Source: Candidatus Onthovicinus excrementipullorum (GTDB lineage Bacteria > Bacillota > Clostridia > Oscillospirales > Acutalibacteraceae). From it: a DNA stretch of 55,959 nt. The stretch is taken from positions 1 through 55,959 of the forward strand of contig DVHG01000014.1 of NCBI GenBank assembly GCA_018712345.1, given 5' to 3'. Below the pieces are notes generated by a model. That model did no database searches. It was not told where the DNA came from and worked only from the letters and a program-made list of their open reading frames with translations. Shown here piece after piece: positions 8,344 to 15,264 of the stretch. Numbering within the stretch: the first letter of the stretch is position 1; every line of letters starts with the position of its first letter. Made by a program: the position numbers and the translations under genes.

Positions 8344-8982
8344 TTATGCGTAGGTTTCATCTTCATTTTCACTGGTTTCGCCGGTTTCCATGGTATTGTC
8401 ATCCGGCTCAGTTTCTTCTTCCTCGCCCTGCTCCCAGCTTTCCGGCTCATTTTCCGGCGTGGTATCCTCATCGAGTTCGGCATTTTCCGCAGGCTCCCAG
8501 CTGTTATCGGTTGTTTCTTCTTCGCCGGGGTCCTCAGTTTCACCGTTTTCTTCGTCCCAGTCCTCTGGTTCTTCGTCATCGGGTACTTCCTCGTCCTCGT
8601 CGTTTTCGGCGGTTTCTGCGGGTTCCCAGCCGTTCTCTGCCTGCTGCTCATATTCGGCGGCTCTGGCGGCTTCGAATTCTTCTTCTGCTTCTTCCAGCGC
8701 CTGTTCAATCAGCCCGATCACGAATTCCTTTTGGGTGAGGCGGCGATGGTAGGCTTTCTCGTAGTTTTCAAGGTATTCCTTGACTCTCTGGAACAATTCC
8801 TCGCTTACCTGAAACGCTAATGTTCTTCCTTTTTCCATAATTCTGTTAGCCCCTTTCTCATAATGTTCCCGAATGACCATTTCGATGAACTTGCTCATTG
8901 TGCTTTCCGTGTCCCGGATTTCCTCGCTGATCTGGTTGTGCAGGTCCAGCGGGATTTTGCAGGTTACGCCCTTTGTTTCCAC
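8344..8982 (-). CDS. Ribbon-helix-helix-like protein with long acidic tail
   Basis: A protein of 212 residues starting at GTG, with GGAG 9 bases upstream. The first ~100 residues look like two tandem DNA-binding or helper segments: VTCKIPLDLHNQISEEI and LAFQVSEELFQRVKEYLE, each a beta strand plus helix pattern seen in MetJ/Arc and relaxosome accessory proteins. From about residue 105 on the sequence is almost entirely Glu, Asp, Asn, Pro and Ser, with three WEPAE-type repeats, and is surely disordered and very acidic. On an ICE such a protein could bind the transfer origin or a partition site, or mimic DNA through its tail. The specific function is not known. Confidence 0.6.
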   Translation of the reverse strand: METKGVTCKIPLDLHNQISEEIRDTESTMSKFIEMVIREHYEKGANRIMEKGRTLAFQVSEELFQRVKEYLENYEKAYHRRLTQKEFVIGLIEQALEEAEEEFEAARAAEYEQQAENGWEPAETAENDEDEEVPDDEEPEDWDEENGETEDPGEEETTDNSWEPAENAELDEDTTPENEPESWEQGEEEETEPDDNTMETGETSENEDETYA

Positions 8983-8985
8983 GCC

Positions 8986-9105
8986 CTATCGCTCCTTTTT
9001 TTCGTTCTTTCCCTTTCGGGCAACACAAGCATATCGAAAAACTACGGATAAAGCTATTACCAACACCAACAACCTTTCAGCCAAAGCAGGCTCAACAAAC
9101 GTCAC
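8986..9105 (-). CDS. Possible 39-residue membrane peptide
   Basis: A GTG-start ORF immediately before the acidic-tail gene. It has a hydrophobic core (LLVLVIALSVVF) and a strongly basic end (RKGKNEKKER). The ribosome site is weak. The same DNA segment recurs before the gene at 9197-9745, so the conserved item may be the RNA or DNA sequence and not this peptide. Confidence 0.25.
   Translation of the reverse strand: MTFVEPALAERLLVLVIALSVVFRYACVARKGKNEKKER
9007..9072. repeat. Leader repeat copy 1
   Basis: A 66-base segment that resembles 9757-9824, including the shared core AAAGCTATTACCAA and a CCAACAA end. Both copies lie just upstream (in minus-strand sense) of an ICE gene start. Similarity was judged by eye. 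Confidence 0.5.
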
Positions 9106-9150
9106 TACCAATAAAGGCTATGTGGGACTCTGTTTTTGGGGGAATAACGA

Positions 9151-9176
9151 ACCCCCGCCTGTTTCCAGACGGGGGT
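9151..9176 (-). terminator. Hairpin, probable terminator
   Basis: An ACCCCCG-CTG stem with its complement, one internal mismatch and a loop of 4, placed about 20 bases after the stop of the gene at 9197-9745. The downstream T-run is poor, so termination may be weak. Confidence 0.5.
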
Positions 9177-9196
9177 GTGGGAATGCTAAATGGTTT

Positions 9197-9745
9197 CTAA
9201 CGGGCCGGGGTGTCTTTTTTCTTCTGCTTTTGAGGAATGTCCGGCTGCATATCTCCAAAGAAATACCCAGCCAGTTGCTTCATCCCGTCAAAATCATAAT
9301 CCTCCGGGATTGCCACGGTTAGAACAACGGCATCCGAGATACGGTCCTTTCCGTTTTGCCGGTAGTATTCCTCGAAATAGCCCCACCAGCCATCCCCTTC
9401 GGTCTTGATCTCATCATCCCGACCATCGACATTGAAATAATAGCGGGCCGTGTCTACGCCGATATTCTTTTGAGCAACCTTTTGGGAAGTAAATATCATT
9501 CCCTTTAAGTAGGTTTCCATCGTCTGTCTGGGGGCGAGATAAAGGGTTATGGAGCGCTCCATGTAATCGGGGAATTCCTGATTAGGCTGCTCCTGCAGGA
9601 CAAGCCGGGCTGTATCGAAATATTCGGACGGCTTGTAGTCTACCGTGAGGCGTTTGAGTTCGGCTCCCTTGAATTCCTCAAAATACTGTGGATCGCCAAA
9701 TATGATGTGTTTAGGGCATTTGATTTTGTAAATCTCTTTTCTCAT
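9197..9745 (-). CDS. ICE cargo protein of unknown function
   Basis: A protein of 182 residues starting at ATG 9745, with AAGGAG about 9 bases upstream. No signal peptide or membrane segment is visible. It is a mixed alpha/beta protein with aromatic-rich patches (DGWWGYFEEYYRQNGKD, MKQLAGYFFGDM) and a short Lys-rich tail. I do not recognise the family. It sits between the partition genes and the acidic-tail protein, in the same direction. It is preceded by one of the two similar leader segments and followed by a hairpin. Confidence 0.7.
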   Translation of the reverse strand: MRKEIYKIKCPKHIIFGDPQYFEEFKGAELKRLTVDYKPSEYFDTARLVLQEQPNQEFPDYMERSITLYLAPRQTMETYLKGMIFTSQKVAQKNIGVDTARYYFNVDGRDDEIKTEGDGWWGYFEEYYRQNGKDRISDAVVLTVAIPEDYDFDGMKQLAGYFFGDMQPDIPQKQKKKDTPAR

Positions 9746-9756
9746 GGACAAATCTC

Positions 9757-9824
9757 CTTTCTCTGTTGGGGTAGAACAAAGCATACTGGGAAAGCCGGAA
9801 AAAAGCTATTACCAAGACCAACAA
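9757..9824. repeat. Leader repeat copy 2
   Basis: The second copy of the segment at 9007-9072. It shares the AAAGCTATTACCAA block and the spacing to the following gene start. It also carries short hydrophobic reading frames in two phases, and which of them, if any, is translated is unclear. Confidence 0.5.
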
Positions 9825-9865
9825 GAATCCAGACGGCAAAGTAAGCAATACCAACTATCCCTGTT

Positions 9866-10141
9866 TTATTCTTCTCCCAGCAGGGAACCGAGGAATCCCA
9901 GCATTTCCTGCGGGATCGCTTCCTCCGGCTGCTGTACCGGCTGGGAAGGCACAGCTTTGAGTTCTTCCCGCAGCACACGGCGCAGGGTTGCTTCCAATTC
10001 TCTCTGCTGCTCAGTTGCCAGAATCGCCCGTACCAGAAAGGCGCTTTTTTGTCCTTCCGGGACAGCCTGCAGGATTTCCCACGCTTTCCGGTGATCCTCG
10101 TTCTGCAGGTTGGGGCGGAACATATACAGGGGCCTTGTCAT
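9866..10141 (-). CDS. Small ParR-like partner of the ParM-like ATPase
   Basis: A protein of 91 residues beginning MTRPLYMFRPNLQNEDH. Its ATG overlaps the stop of the ParM-like gene (ATGA), so the two proteins are made together. It is helical and charged, with a QP-rich break and a short C-terminal hydrophobic helix (MLGFLGSLLGEE). In actin-type partition systems the second gene encodes the adaptor ParR/StbB, which binds the centromere-like site and the filament end. Assignment rests on position and size; no clear ribbon-helix-helix motif is visible. Confidence 0.6.
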   Translation of the reverse strand: MTRPLYMFRPNLQNEDHRKAWEILQAVPEGQKSAFLVRAILATEQQRELEATLRRVLREELKAVPSQPVQQPEEAIPQEMLGFLGSLLGEE

Positions 10142-11070
10142 CCCTTGCCCACACCGCCTGAGAATTGCCCCAAAATCCGTTCGAACCCTTCGGCGTTTAC
10201 CTTGTCGTCTAAAAGGGCAAAAACCCGGCACAGGGCGTCCTGTTCGCTCACGTTGCCCTTGACCACCGCTGCGCCGCCGCCCAGCATCACCACCGGGATG
10301 GCTTTCAGATCAAACCCCGATTCCATGGCTGCCGAGAGAAGCCGTTCTGTGTAGAGCCGTCCCTGTTTTTGGATGATATTCCGTGCGTCCTCATCCATGC
10401 TGCAGGGCTTTCCGGACAGAACACGTTCCACCTGAGCGTCGGTCACAGACAGCCCGGTATCCCGGCGGACCTGTTCTTTCGTTTCATCGATACATCGGAT
10501 CATGCCGAGCTCCAAGCTGCGGCAGGTAGAAGCGTTGGGAACACCATTGTCCAGCCGCATGAGATCCACTGTCCAGCCGCCGATGTCCATCAGAAGGACA
10601 GAAGGCTCATTCTGGATGAGTTCGGGGTGAAGAGCGATGGCGGAATACCCTTGTGGGAACAATTTCACATCCTCGATGGTGATTTTGTAGGCGATTCCTT
10701 CGAATTTGAAGCACACCAGCTGGGAAGAACGCAGAAGGTATTCCCGGAAGGGTTTCTTTCCCCGGCCAAAACCAGCCAGAGGCAGTCCTGCAGCGAGCTT
10801 GACGGAACACTCTGTGGTTCCGCTGCGCTGTTTGATTTCCTTGGCGATGGCGGCGAGGGTAAGCAGGTAGTAGTTGTCGTTTTCCATTTTGTTGCGCAGG
10901 ATCGGCTGTCTACCCGTCCCGCATACGAAAAACTTCCCGCCGTATTCCAGTGTGTTCTGCAGGGTGTAGGGTTCGTGAGAATATTCCGAGATACCGGCTG
11001 GGAAAGAAAAATGCCGGGTTTTGATGGCGTAATAGCCATGGTCGATGCCAATGTTCATGGTTTTACTCAT
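10138..11070 (-). CDS. ParM/StbA-like actin-type ATPase
   Basis: A protein of 310 residues of the actin/Hsp70 fold. Phosphate loop 1 is NIGIDHGYYAIKT, phosphate loop 2 is LLMDIGGWTVDLM, and the adenosine loop is VVMLGGGAAVVKG. Relatives polymerise to separate plasmid or excised ICE copies at division. It is the first gene of the visible ICE module, with about 475 bases of non-coding DNA before it. Start uncertain: ATG 11070 has AAGG immediately before it, while ATG 11058 (MNIGID) has that site 11 bases away and begins right at the actin fold. Confidence 0.85.
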   Translation of the reverse strand: MSKTMNIGIDHGYYAIKTRHFSFPAGISEYSHEPYTLQNTLEYGGKFFVCGTGRQPILRNKMENDNYYLLTLAAIAKEIKQRSGTTECSVKLAAGLPLAGFGRGKKPFREYLLRSSQLVCFKFEGIAYKITIEDVKLFPQGYSAIALHPELIQNEPSVLLMDIGGWTVDLMRLDNGVPNASTCRSLELGMIRCIDETKEQVRRDTGLSVTDAQVERVLSGKPCSMDEDARNIIQKQGRLYTERLLSAAMESGFDLKAIPVVMLGGGAAVVKGNVSEQDALCRVFALLDDKVNAEGFERILGQFSGGVGKG

Positions 11071-11204
11071 CCTTTCTTGGTGATCGTTGAAAACTTGAGG
11101 TTCCTGCTGGTTAAGAGTTTAGAGAGTATTGTTCGAAAACAAGTATTGTTCTTTCCCAGCTGGTAAAGTATTTGGGGGGAGAGTGTGAGAGGGGGGGAAG
11201 CGGA

Positions 11205-11236
11205 GAACCGCCCCGGCCGTTCAGCCGGAGCGGTTC
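11205..11236. other. Stable hairpin without T-run
   Basis: GAACCGCCCCGGC pairs with GCCGGAGCGGTTC (one mismatch, loop of 6). Neither strand shows a T-tract after it, so it is more likely a protein-binding or processing structure than a terminator. Confidence 0.4.
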
Positions 11237-11367
11237 TAAAAAAGGGCGCACTACCCCCTTGTATCTTGAGGGCTTGAAATTGGCCCATTTAGGGCTTTCG
11301 TCAATCTATCTATGAAACTGCCGGAAACTTCTACACTTCCGACAACGGGGAAAAGGGTGGTAAACGC

Positions 11368-11414
11368 AAAAAAGCGGAGTTTCCAGCCTGAAAAATCAGG
11401 TGAAAACTCCGCTT
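11368..11414 (-). terminator. Rho-independent terminator on the tRNA side of the ICE
   Basis: A 14-base-pair AAGCGGAGTTTCCA stem (one wobble) with an inner CCTG/CAGG hairpin, followed by TTTTTTG on the minus strand. It would stop transcripts coming from the tRNA-Ser genes before they enter the ICE genes. Confidence 0.75.
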
Positions 11415-11439
11415 AGTCGGATTATCTATGGATTTCTGT

Positions 11440-11450
11440 TTGGACATCTA
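11440..11450 (+). repeat. Direct repeat TTGGACATCTA, copy 1
   Basis: An 11-base exact repeat with a second copy at 11519-11529, a candidate recombinase arm-type site. Confidence 0.4.
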
Positions 11451-11455
11451 CGGCA

Positions 11456-11491
11456 AACGGGCTTTCCAGAATTTCTTCTGAAAAGCCCGTT
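11456..11491. other. Hairpin between the direct repeats
   Basis: AACGGGCTTT pairs with AAAAGCCCGTT, with a short inner CAGA/TCTG helix. There is no T-tract on either side. Confidence 0.4.
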
Positions 11492-11518
11492 AACCCTTGA
11501 TTTTACTGGACAAAACGC

Positions 11519-11529
11519 TTGGACATCTA
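11519..11529 (+). repeat. Direct repeat TTGGACATCTA, copy 2
   Basis: The second exact copy, 17 bases from the 3' end of tRNA-Ser(GCT). Confidence 0.4.
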
Positions 11530-11545
11530 TTTTGTCACAGTGATT

Positions 11546-11636
11546 TGGCGGAGAAGGGGAGACTCGAACTCCCGCGCCGGTTACCCGACCTACGCCCTTA
11601 GCAGGGGCGCCTCGTCACCAACTTGAGTACTTCTCC
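11546..11636 (-). tRNA. tRNA-Ser(GCT)
   Basis: The acceptor arm GGAGAAG pairs with CTTCTCC, followed by discriminator G and an encoded CCA. The anticodon stem-loop reads CCCTGCTAAGGG (anticodon GCT). A long variable arm typical of class II tRNA-Ser and a GTTCGAGTC T-loop are present. The 3' end faces the ICE, making this tRNA the probable integration target. Confidence 0.95.
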
Positions 11637-11679
11637 ATGGTAACTTGATTTTATTCCTATTAAATTTATTTGACAGGCT

Positions 11680-11768
11680 TGGCGGAGAGAGTGGGATTCG
11701 AACCCACGGTACGTTGCCGTACGACGGTTTTCAAGACCGTTCCGTTATAACCACTTCGGTATCTCTCC
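11680..11768 (-). tRNA. tRNA-Ser(TGA)
   Basis: Acceptor GGAGAGA/TCTCTCC with G plus encoded CCA. The anticodon loop CTTGAAA gives anticodon TGA. The long variable arm (GTACGGCAACGTAC) confirms tRNA-Ser. It is 43 bases upstream of tRNA-Ser(GCT) and on the same strand, so the two are probably cotranscribed. Confidence 0.95.
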
Positions 11769-11882
11769 ACGTGAGACGAGAAATATTCTAACACACAAAA
11801 ACTGTGTTTGTCAAGACCTGTTTTGGAATCTGGGCCCTCTGCGCCCGCCTAGCGGGCGCAGAGGCAGATGACGGATTTGTAC

Positions 11883-13844
11883 TTACTCAGCGGTGATTTC
11901 AAAGAGGCGGATCTCACGCGGGGCGAGCTCCAGCTCCAGGGCATCCGCCGCGGTGAGTTTAGGCCCGTCCACGGGGTAGATTGTACGCAGCGTGTGGCTC
12001 CCGAGCAGCGAGTATTTTGCCAGGGGGACGGTGAATTTCTGCGCCTTGGCGGACGGGTTGCGCACGATGATATATCCTTTGCCGTCCTCAAAGGCCGCGT
12101 AGCCGTAGCACGCGCCCGTTTTGGGGATCCCGCCAAAAAATTCGGAGTGGCGCAGGATGTGGAAGTTCTCTTCCGCCCACTTGAGGATGCGGGCGTTGAT
12201 CTCCCATTTTTTATCATCGAACATGGAGGGACTGTAATAGAGCTCAATAAATCCAGTCCCGCGCATCATGCACATAAGCAGGTATTTGGTAAATTCCTCC
12301 GCCGTGTAGCAGACCGTCTTGTGCGATTTGGATGGCAGCGGGGGATTATAGTTTTTCTTACCGTAGCAGGGCTCGTGATTGTAGATGCAGCTGGCTGGGA
12401 ACTGCTGCTGACGGACCACATAATAGTCATAGTAACGGCCGTCACGGTAGTTGAGGCACTGGTCCAGATTGCTTCCGTCCCCCTCGTAGTACATGTCGGC
12501 GCTGTTGTTCAGCCACACGGCATCTACCCATTTCAGGAACCACGGGCTGCAGTGGGAGTAGGAGGTCAGGTTCAGGTAGACATCTGGATTCACCGCGCGC
12601 AGGCGCTCAAAGCCGGCCAGCCACTTTTCCCACAGGAAGCTGTAATAGTACACGGCCTCCTCCTCTTTTCCGCCGGCGGGGTGACCATGCTTTTTGCTCC
12701 TGCAGGGCTGGATGGAGAAGCCGTCGAGCTTAAAGTAATTGACGTTATACTCCTTCATGAAGCTGATCATACGGTCAATGAGCGCATCAATGTACTTGGG
12801 GGAACCGGTGCAGATGTCACGGGACTGGCGGCAGCGGTAATAACCGATCTTTTTCAGATTTTTGGCGTAGCGGTTGGCCTCCGTATACCCGCCGCGCGGG
12901 CCGAACCAGACGCCGAATCCGGCGCCCAGCTCTTCCATCAGCTTTTTCTCGTTGCGGAACGCATTGGGAAAACGATCGTCGCGGAAGGCCCAGAATGCAG
13001 CCTTTTTATAGTCAACCCAGCCGTCGTCCACCACATAGCTGTCCAGCTTGCGGACGCCGTGCTCCTCAAGCCCCTTTGCTACTGCGCGGAAGGATTCGGC
13101 GATGTTGTCAGTGCCAATATCCAGCATATTGTCATACCAGGAGTTGAATTGCAGGCGGAACCGCTCCGGGCGGGCGAACGTGCGCATATAGGCAAAGAAC
13201 GCGTTGTGGCAGGCGTCGTAGTTGGCGGCATCTGCCGCGCCGACCACGCAGGAGTGGAACTCAATCACGCCCGATTCCTTTTGGAGCTCCCGGCAGGTCC
13301 GGCCGTAATAGGCGGTAAACCGGGCAACACCCTCCCGGATCTTATTGTCACAGGTCGGGAATTCTCCGCCCGCGTAAAAGGAACCGAAGTAGACAGGCTG
13401 CCCGAGCGTCATGATGTATTTCGGAATATGGACGCGCTTTTCCGGCATGGGGATGGACCAGCTGAAATCAAATCCGGAAATGTTCGCGGTAAAGTAGTCT
13501 ACCTTGTCAATCGTTAAATGCGTATCCGCCTTCAACAGAGTGAGGCGGGCGCGCAGGAAAGATCTGCTGCCAGCCTCAACGCGGAACAGAAGCTGAAAAT
13601 CATCTGCACTCAGCGTGAGTGTGACGGATGTTTCAGATGTGTCAATGGAATTTACTTTACAGTCAGAGGCGTTCAGGATACGTTTTTCACGCGTCCTGCT
13701 CAGGCTGTATGTAAGGGAGAATAGCTCCTTCGGGCTGAATTCTTCCCCCGTTTTCAGATTATAAAAACAGATCTGCGGTGCGCGATTCTCCTCGCAGGAG
13801 AGCTGCATTTTGATTTTTCCGGCGCACAGGGCGGCCTGCTGCAT
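11883..13844 (-). CDS. Clan GH-D-like (GH36/alpha-galactosidase type) glycosidase
   Basis: A 653-residue protein without a signal peptide, so probably cytoplasmic. After an N-terminal beta-rich region (about 1-220), the TIM barrel contains FNSWYDNM, SYVVDDGWVDYKKA and NVNYFKLDGFS. These correspond to the substrate-binding and nucleophile strands of alpha-galactosidase/alpha-N-acetylgalactosaminidase-type enzymes. The Asp of YFKLDG is the likely nucleophile. A C-terminal beta domain with VRNPSA follows. The exact family (GH36 or a related one) and substrate cannot be fixed by eye. It is transcribed away from the phosphoesterase gene from its own strong promoter with a cre-like site. The start has AAAGGA 9 bases upstream. 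Confidence 0.75.
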   Translation of the reverse strand: MQQAALCAGKIKMQLSCEENRAPQICFYNLKTGEEFSPKELFSLTYSLSRTREKRILNASDCKVNSIDTSETSVTLTLSADDFQLLFRVEAGSRSFLRARLTLLKADTHLTIDKVDYFTANISGFDFSWSIPMPEKRVHIPKYIMTLGQPVYFGSFYAGGEFPTCDNKIREGVARFTAYYGRTCRELQKESGVIEFHSCVVGAADAANYDACHNAFFAYMRTFARPERFRLQFNSWYDNMLDIGTDNIAESFRAVAKGLEEHGVRKLDSYVVDDGWVDYKKAAFWAFRDDRFPNAFRNEKKLMEELGAGFGVWFGPRGGYTEANRYAKNLKKIGYYRCRQSRDICTGSPKYIDALIDRMISFMKEYNVNYFKLDGFSIQPCRSKKHGHPAGGKEEEAVYYYSFLWEKWLAGFERLRAVNPDVYLNLTSYSHCSPWFLKWVDAVWLNNSADMYYEGDGSNLDQCLNYRDGRYYDYYVVRQQQFPASCIYNHEPCYGKKNYNPPLPSKSHKTVCYTAEEFTKYLLMCMMRGTGFIELYYSPSMFDDKKWEINARILKWAEENFHILRHSEFFGGIPKTGACYGYAAFEDGKGYIIVRNPSAKAQKFTVPLAKYSLLGSHTLRTIYPVDGPKLTAADALELELAPREIRLFEITAE

Positions 13845-13870
13845 GGTAACACGTCCTTTTCCATGTCTGA

Positions 13871-13885
13871 TTTAAACGCTTTCAT
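13871..13885 (-). promoter_or_regulatory. cre-like operator of the glycosidase gene
   Basis: On the minus strand ATGAAAGCGTTTAAA matches the catabolite-responsive element consensus (WTGNAANCGNWNNCW) at all fixed positions but one. It lies directly after the -10 box, where CcpA or a LacI-type repressor would block transcription. Confidence 0.55.
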
Positions 13886-13912
13886 TTTAAAGCATTCCAT
13901 TTTATCTGTCAA
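13884..13912 (-). promoter_or_regulatory. Promoter of the glycosidase gene
   Basis: TTGACA (13907-13912), a 17-base spacer and TAAAAT (13884-13889) on the minus strand, about 40 bases before the start codon. Confidence 0.8.
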
Positions 13913-13922
13913 TACAAAATCA

Positions 13923-13951
13923 TTGCACCGGAGAATGAAATGTGATATAAT
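13923..13951 (+). promoter_or_regulatory. Promoter of the metallophosphoesterase gene
   Basis: TTGCAC (13923-13928), a 17-base spacer and TATAAT (13946-13951). It diverges from the glycosidase promoter. Confidence 0.75.
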
Positions 13952-14025
13952 AATGGCCGCGATTTTATAATATTATTATGCCTTTTTAACAGTTTTTGTT
14001 AAAGGGAAAGAGGAGGAAACTTAGA

Positions 14026-15129
14026 ATGGAAAAGAAAAAGACACTCAAACGACTGCTGATCGCACTGATCTGCCTGATCTGTGTAGCCGCATTGGTTGCG
14101 GGCGGCGTGTGTGCGTGGTTGTTTATTCCGAGGAAGGGCGAGGCCTCCCATGAGATCTGGCTGAGCAGCGATTCATTTGACGTCAATCACTACCAGACCG
14201 TAGAAAAAACGCCCGGAGAGGATTTCAAGATCCTCCAGCTGGCGGATATCCAGATCGGCTCCATGACGGAGATGTCCGAGACAAAGGCGCGCATTCAGGA
14301 GGCCATTGACGCCACGGATCCCGATCTGCTGCTGCTCACGGGCGATAATGTCGAGGGCCAGATCGGCGGCGCGATCCTGAAATCACTCGGCAAATTCATC
14401 GACTCCTTCGGCATTCCGTGGGCGCCCATTTATGGCAATCACGACGGGGAGGGGACCTATGATCTCAACTGGCAGGGCGATGTCTACGAGAGCTTTGAGC
14501 ACTGCCTGTTTGAAAAGGGACCTATCACATTGTTCGGTGTGGGAAACTATGCCTTTAACCTGACGGAGAACGGAAAGATCGTCTATTCCTTTATCATGTT
14601 TGACTCCGGCAGCTGGCGAACCTATACGGACGGCACCGGCGGCTATGACTTTATCAAGGAGGACCAGATCGCCTGGTACGACTGGTACATCCGCGGGATC
14701 AGTGAGGCGGTATACGGCGAGTACAATCCGGCGCAGGGCAAGGTCGTCCCATCGATCTGCGCGCTCCATATCCCGCTGCCGGAGTATGAGTACGCCATGC
14801 GCGATTATGTGGATGAGGACGGTGTGGGTGCGCCGCCGCAGGTGGATGGCAACACCGGTGAAAACCGGGAGAATGTGTGCTGCCCGCCGATCAACAGCGG
14901 CCTGTTTGACCGGGCAAAGGAGCTTGGCAGCACACGCGCCTTTATCGCCGGGCACGACCACCTGAACAACTCCGTGATTGAGTACGAGGGAATTGAGCTG
15001 GCCTATGGCTATAAGGTGACACAGAACAGCTATCATGATGACAACATATTGGGCTATTCGCTCATCACGCTCAGCCCGGACTGCTCGGAGCTGACCTTTG
15101 AGCAGATTCCGTCCGCGATTGAGGCCTGA
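14026..15129 (+). CDS. Membrane-anchored metallophosphoesterase
   Basis: A 367-residue calcineurin-like phosphoesterase. I use ATG 14026 because AGGAGG lies 9 bases upstream. An N-terminal basic stretch and hydrophobic segment (about residues 5-30) anchor it to the outside of the membrane. The metal motifs are LQLADIQIG, LLTGDNVEG, YGNHDGEG, ALHIPLPEY and IAGHDHLN. The first motif reads D-x-Q where most family members have D-x-H. The substrate is probably a phosphorylated sugar, nucleotide or wall component outside the cell. It ends at a strong terminator. Confidence 0.9.
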   Translation: MEKKKTLKRLLIALICLICVAALVAGGVCAWLFIPRKGEASHEIWLSSDSFDVNHYQTVEKTPGEDFKILQLADIQIGSMTEMSETKARIQEAIDATDPDLLLLTGDNVEGQIGGAILKSLGKFIDSFGIPWAPIYGNHDGEGTYDLNWQGDVYESFEHCLFEKGPITLFGVGNYAFNLTENGKIVYSFIMFDSGSWRTYTDGTGGYDFIKEDQIAWYDWYIRGISEAVYGEYNPAQGKVVPSICALHIPLPEYEYAMRDYVDEDGVGAPPQVDGNTGENRENVCCPPINSGLFDRAKELGSTRAFIAGHDHLNNSVIEYEGIELAYGYKVTQNSYHDDNILGYSLITLSPDCSELTFEQIPSAIEA

Positions 15130-15145
15130 GCAAACAACGGTATTA

Positions 15146-15177
15146 TCCCCTTCGCTGCCGCAGCGGAGGGGATTTTT
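15146..15177 (+). terminator. Rho-independent terminator
   Basis: TCCCCTTCGCTG pairs with CAGCGGAGGGGA (one wobble, CCG loop), followed by TTTTT, 16 bases after the phosphoesterase stop. Confidence 0.85.
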
Positions 15178-15183
15178 GCGGTC

Positions 15184-15212
15184 TTGACCGGGCGGGCAAA
15201 CGGTGCTATATT
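15184..15212 (+). promoter_or_regulatory. Promoter of the TIM-barrel isomerase gene
   Basis: TTGACC (15184-15189), a 17-base spacer and TATATT (15207-15212), about 50 bases before the start codon. Confidence 0.7.
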
Positions 15213-15264
15213 TAGGGCAGAAAAACTTGAAGATTTTAAGGGATCTGATTTGGAGGGATAAATT

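Larger units (their letters stand above)
11071..11545. other. Non-coding ICE end region
   Basis: About 475 bases without a convincing gene, between the ParM-like gene and tRNA-Ser. It contains three hairpins (11205-11236, 11368-11414, 11456-11491) and two copies of TTGGACATCTA, at 11440-11450 and 11519-11529, 79 bases apart. The layout fits a conjugative element end, with integrase arm sites next to a tRNA 3' end. The other element end is not in the window, so the exact attachment site cannot be set. Confidence 0.45.

Noticed and set aside
11868-13517. A 549-codon open frame on the plus strand opposite the glycosidase
   Set aside because: It is antisense to a protein with clear TIM-barrel motifs, has no ribosome site or recognisable domain, and reflects high-GC shadow coding.
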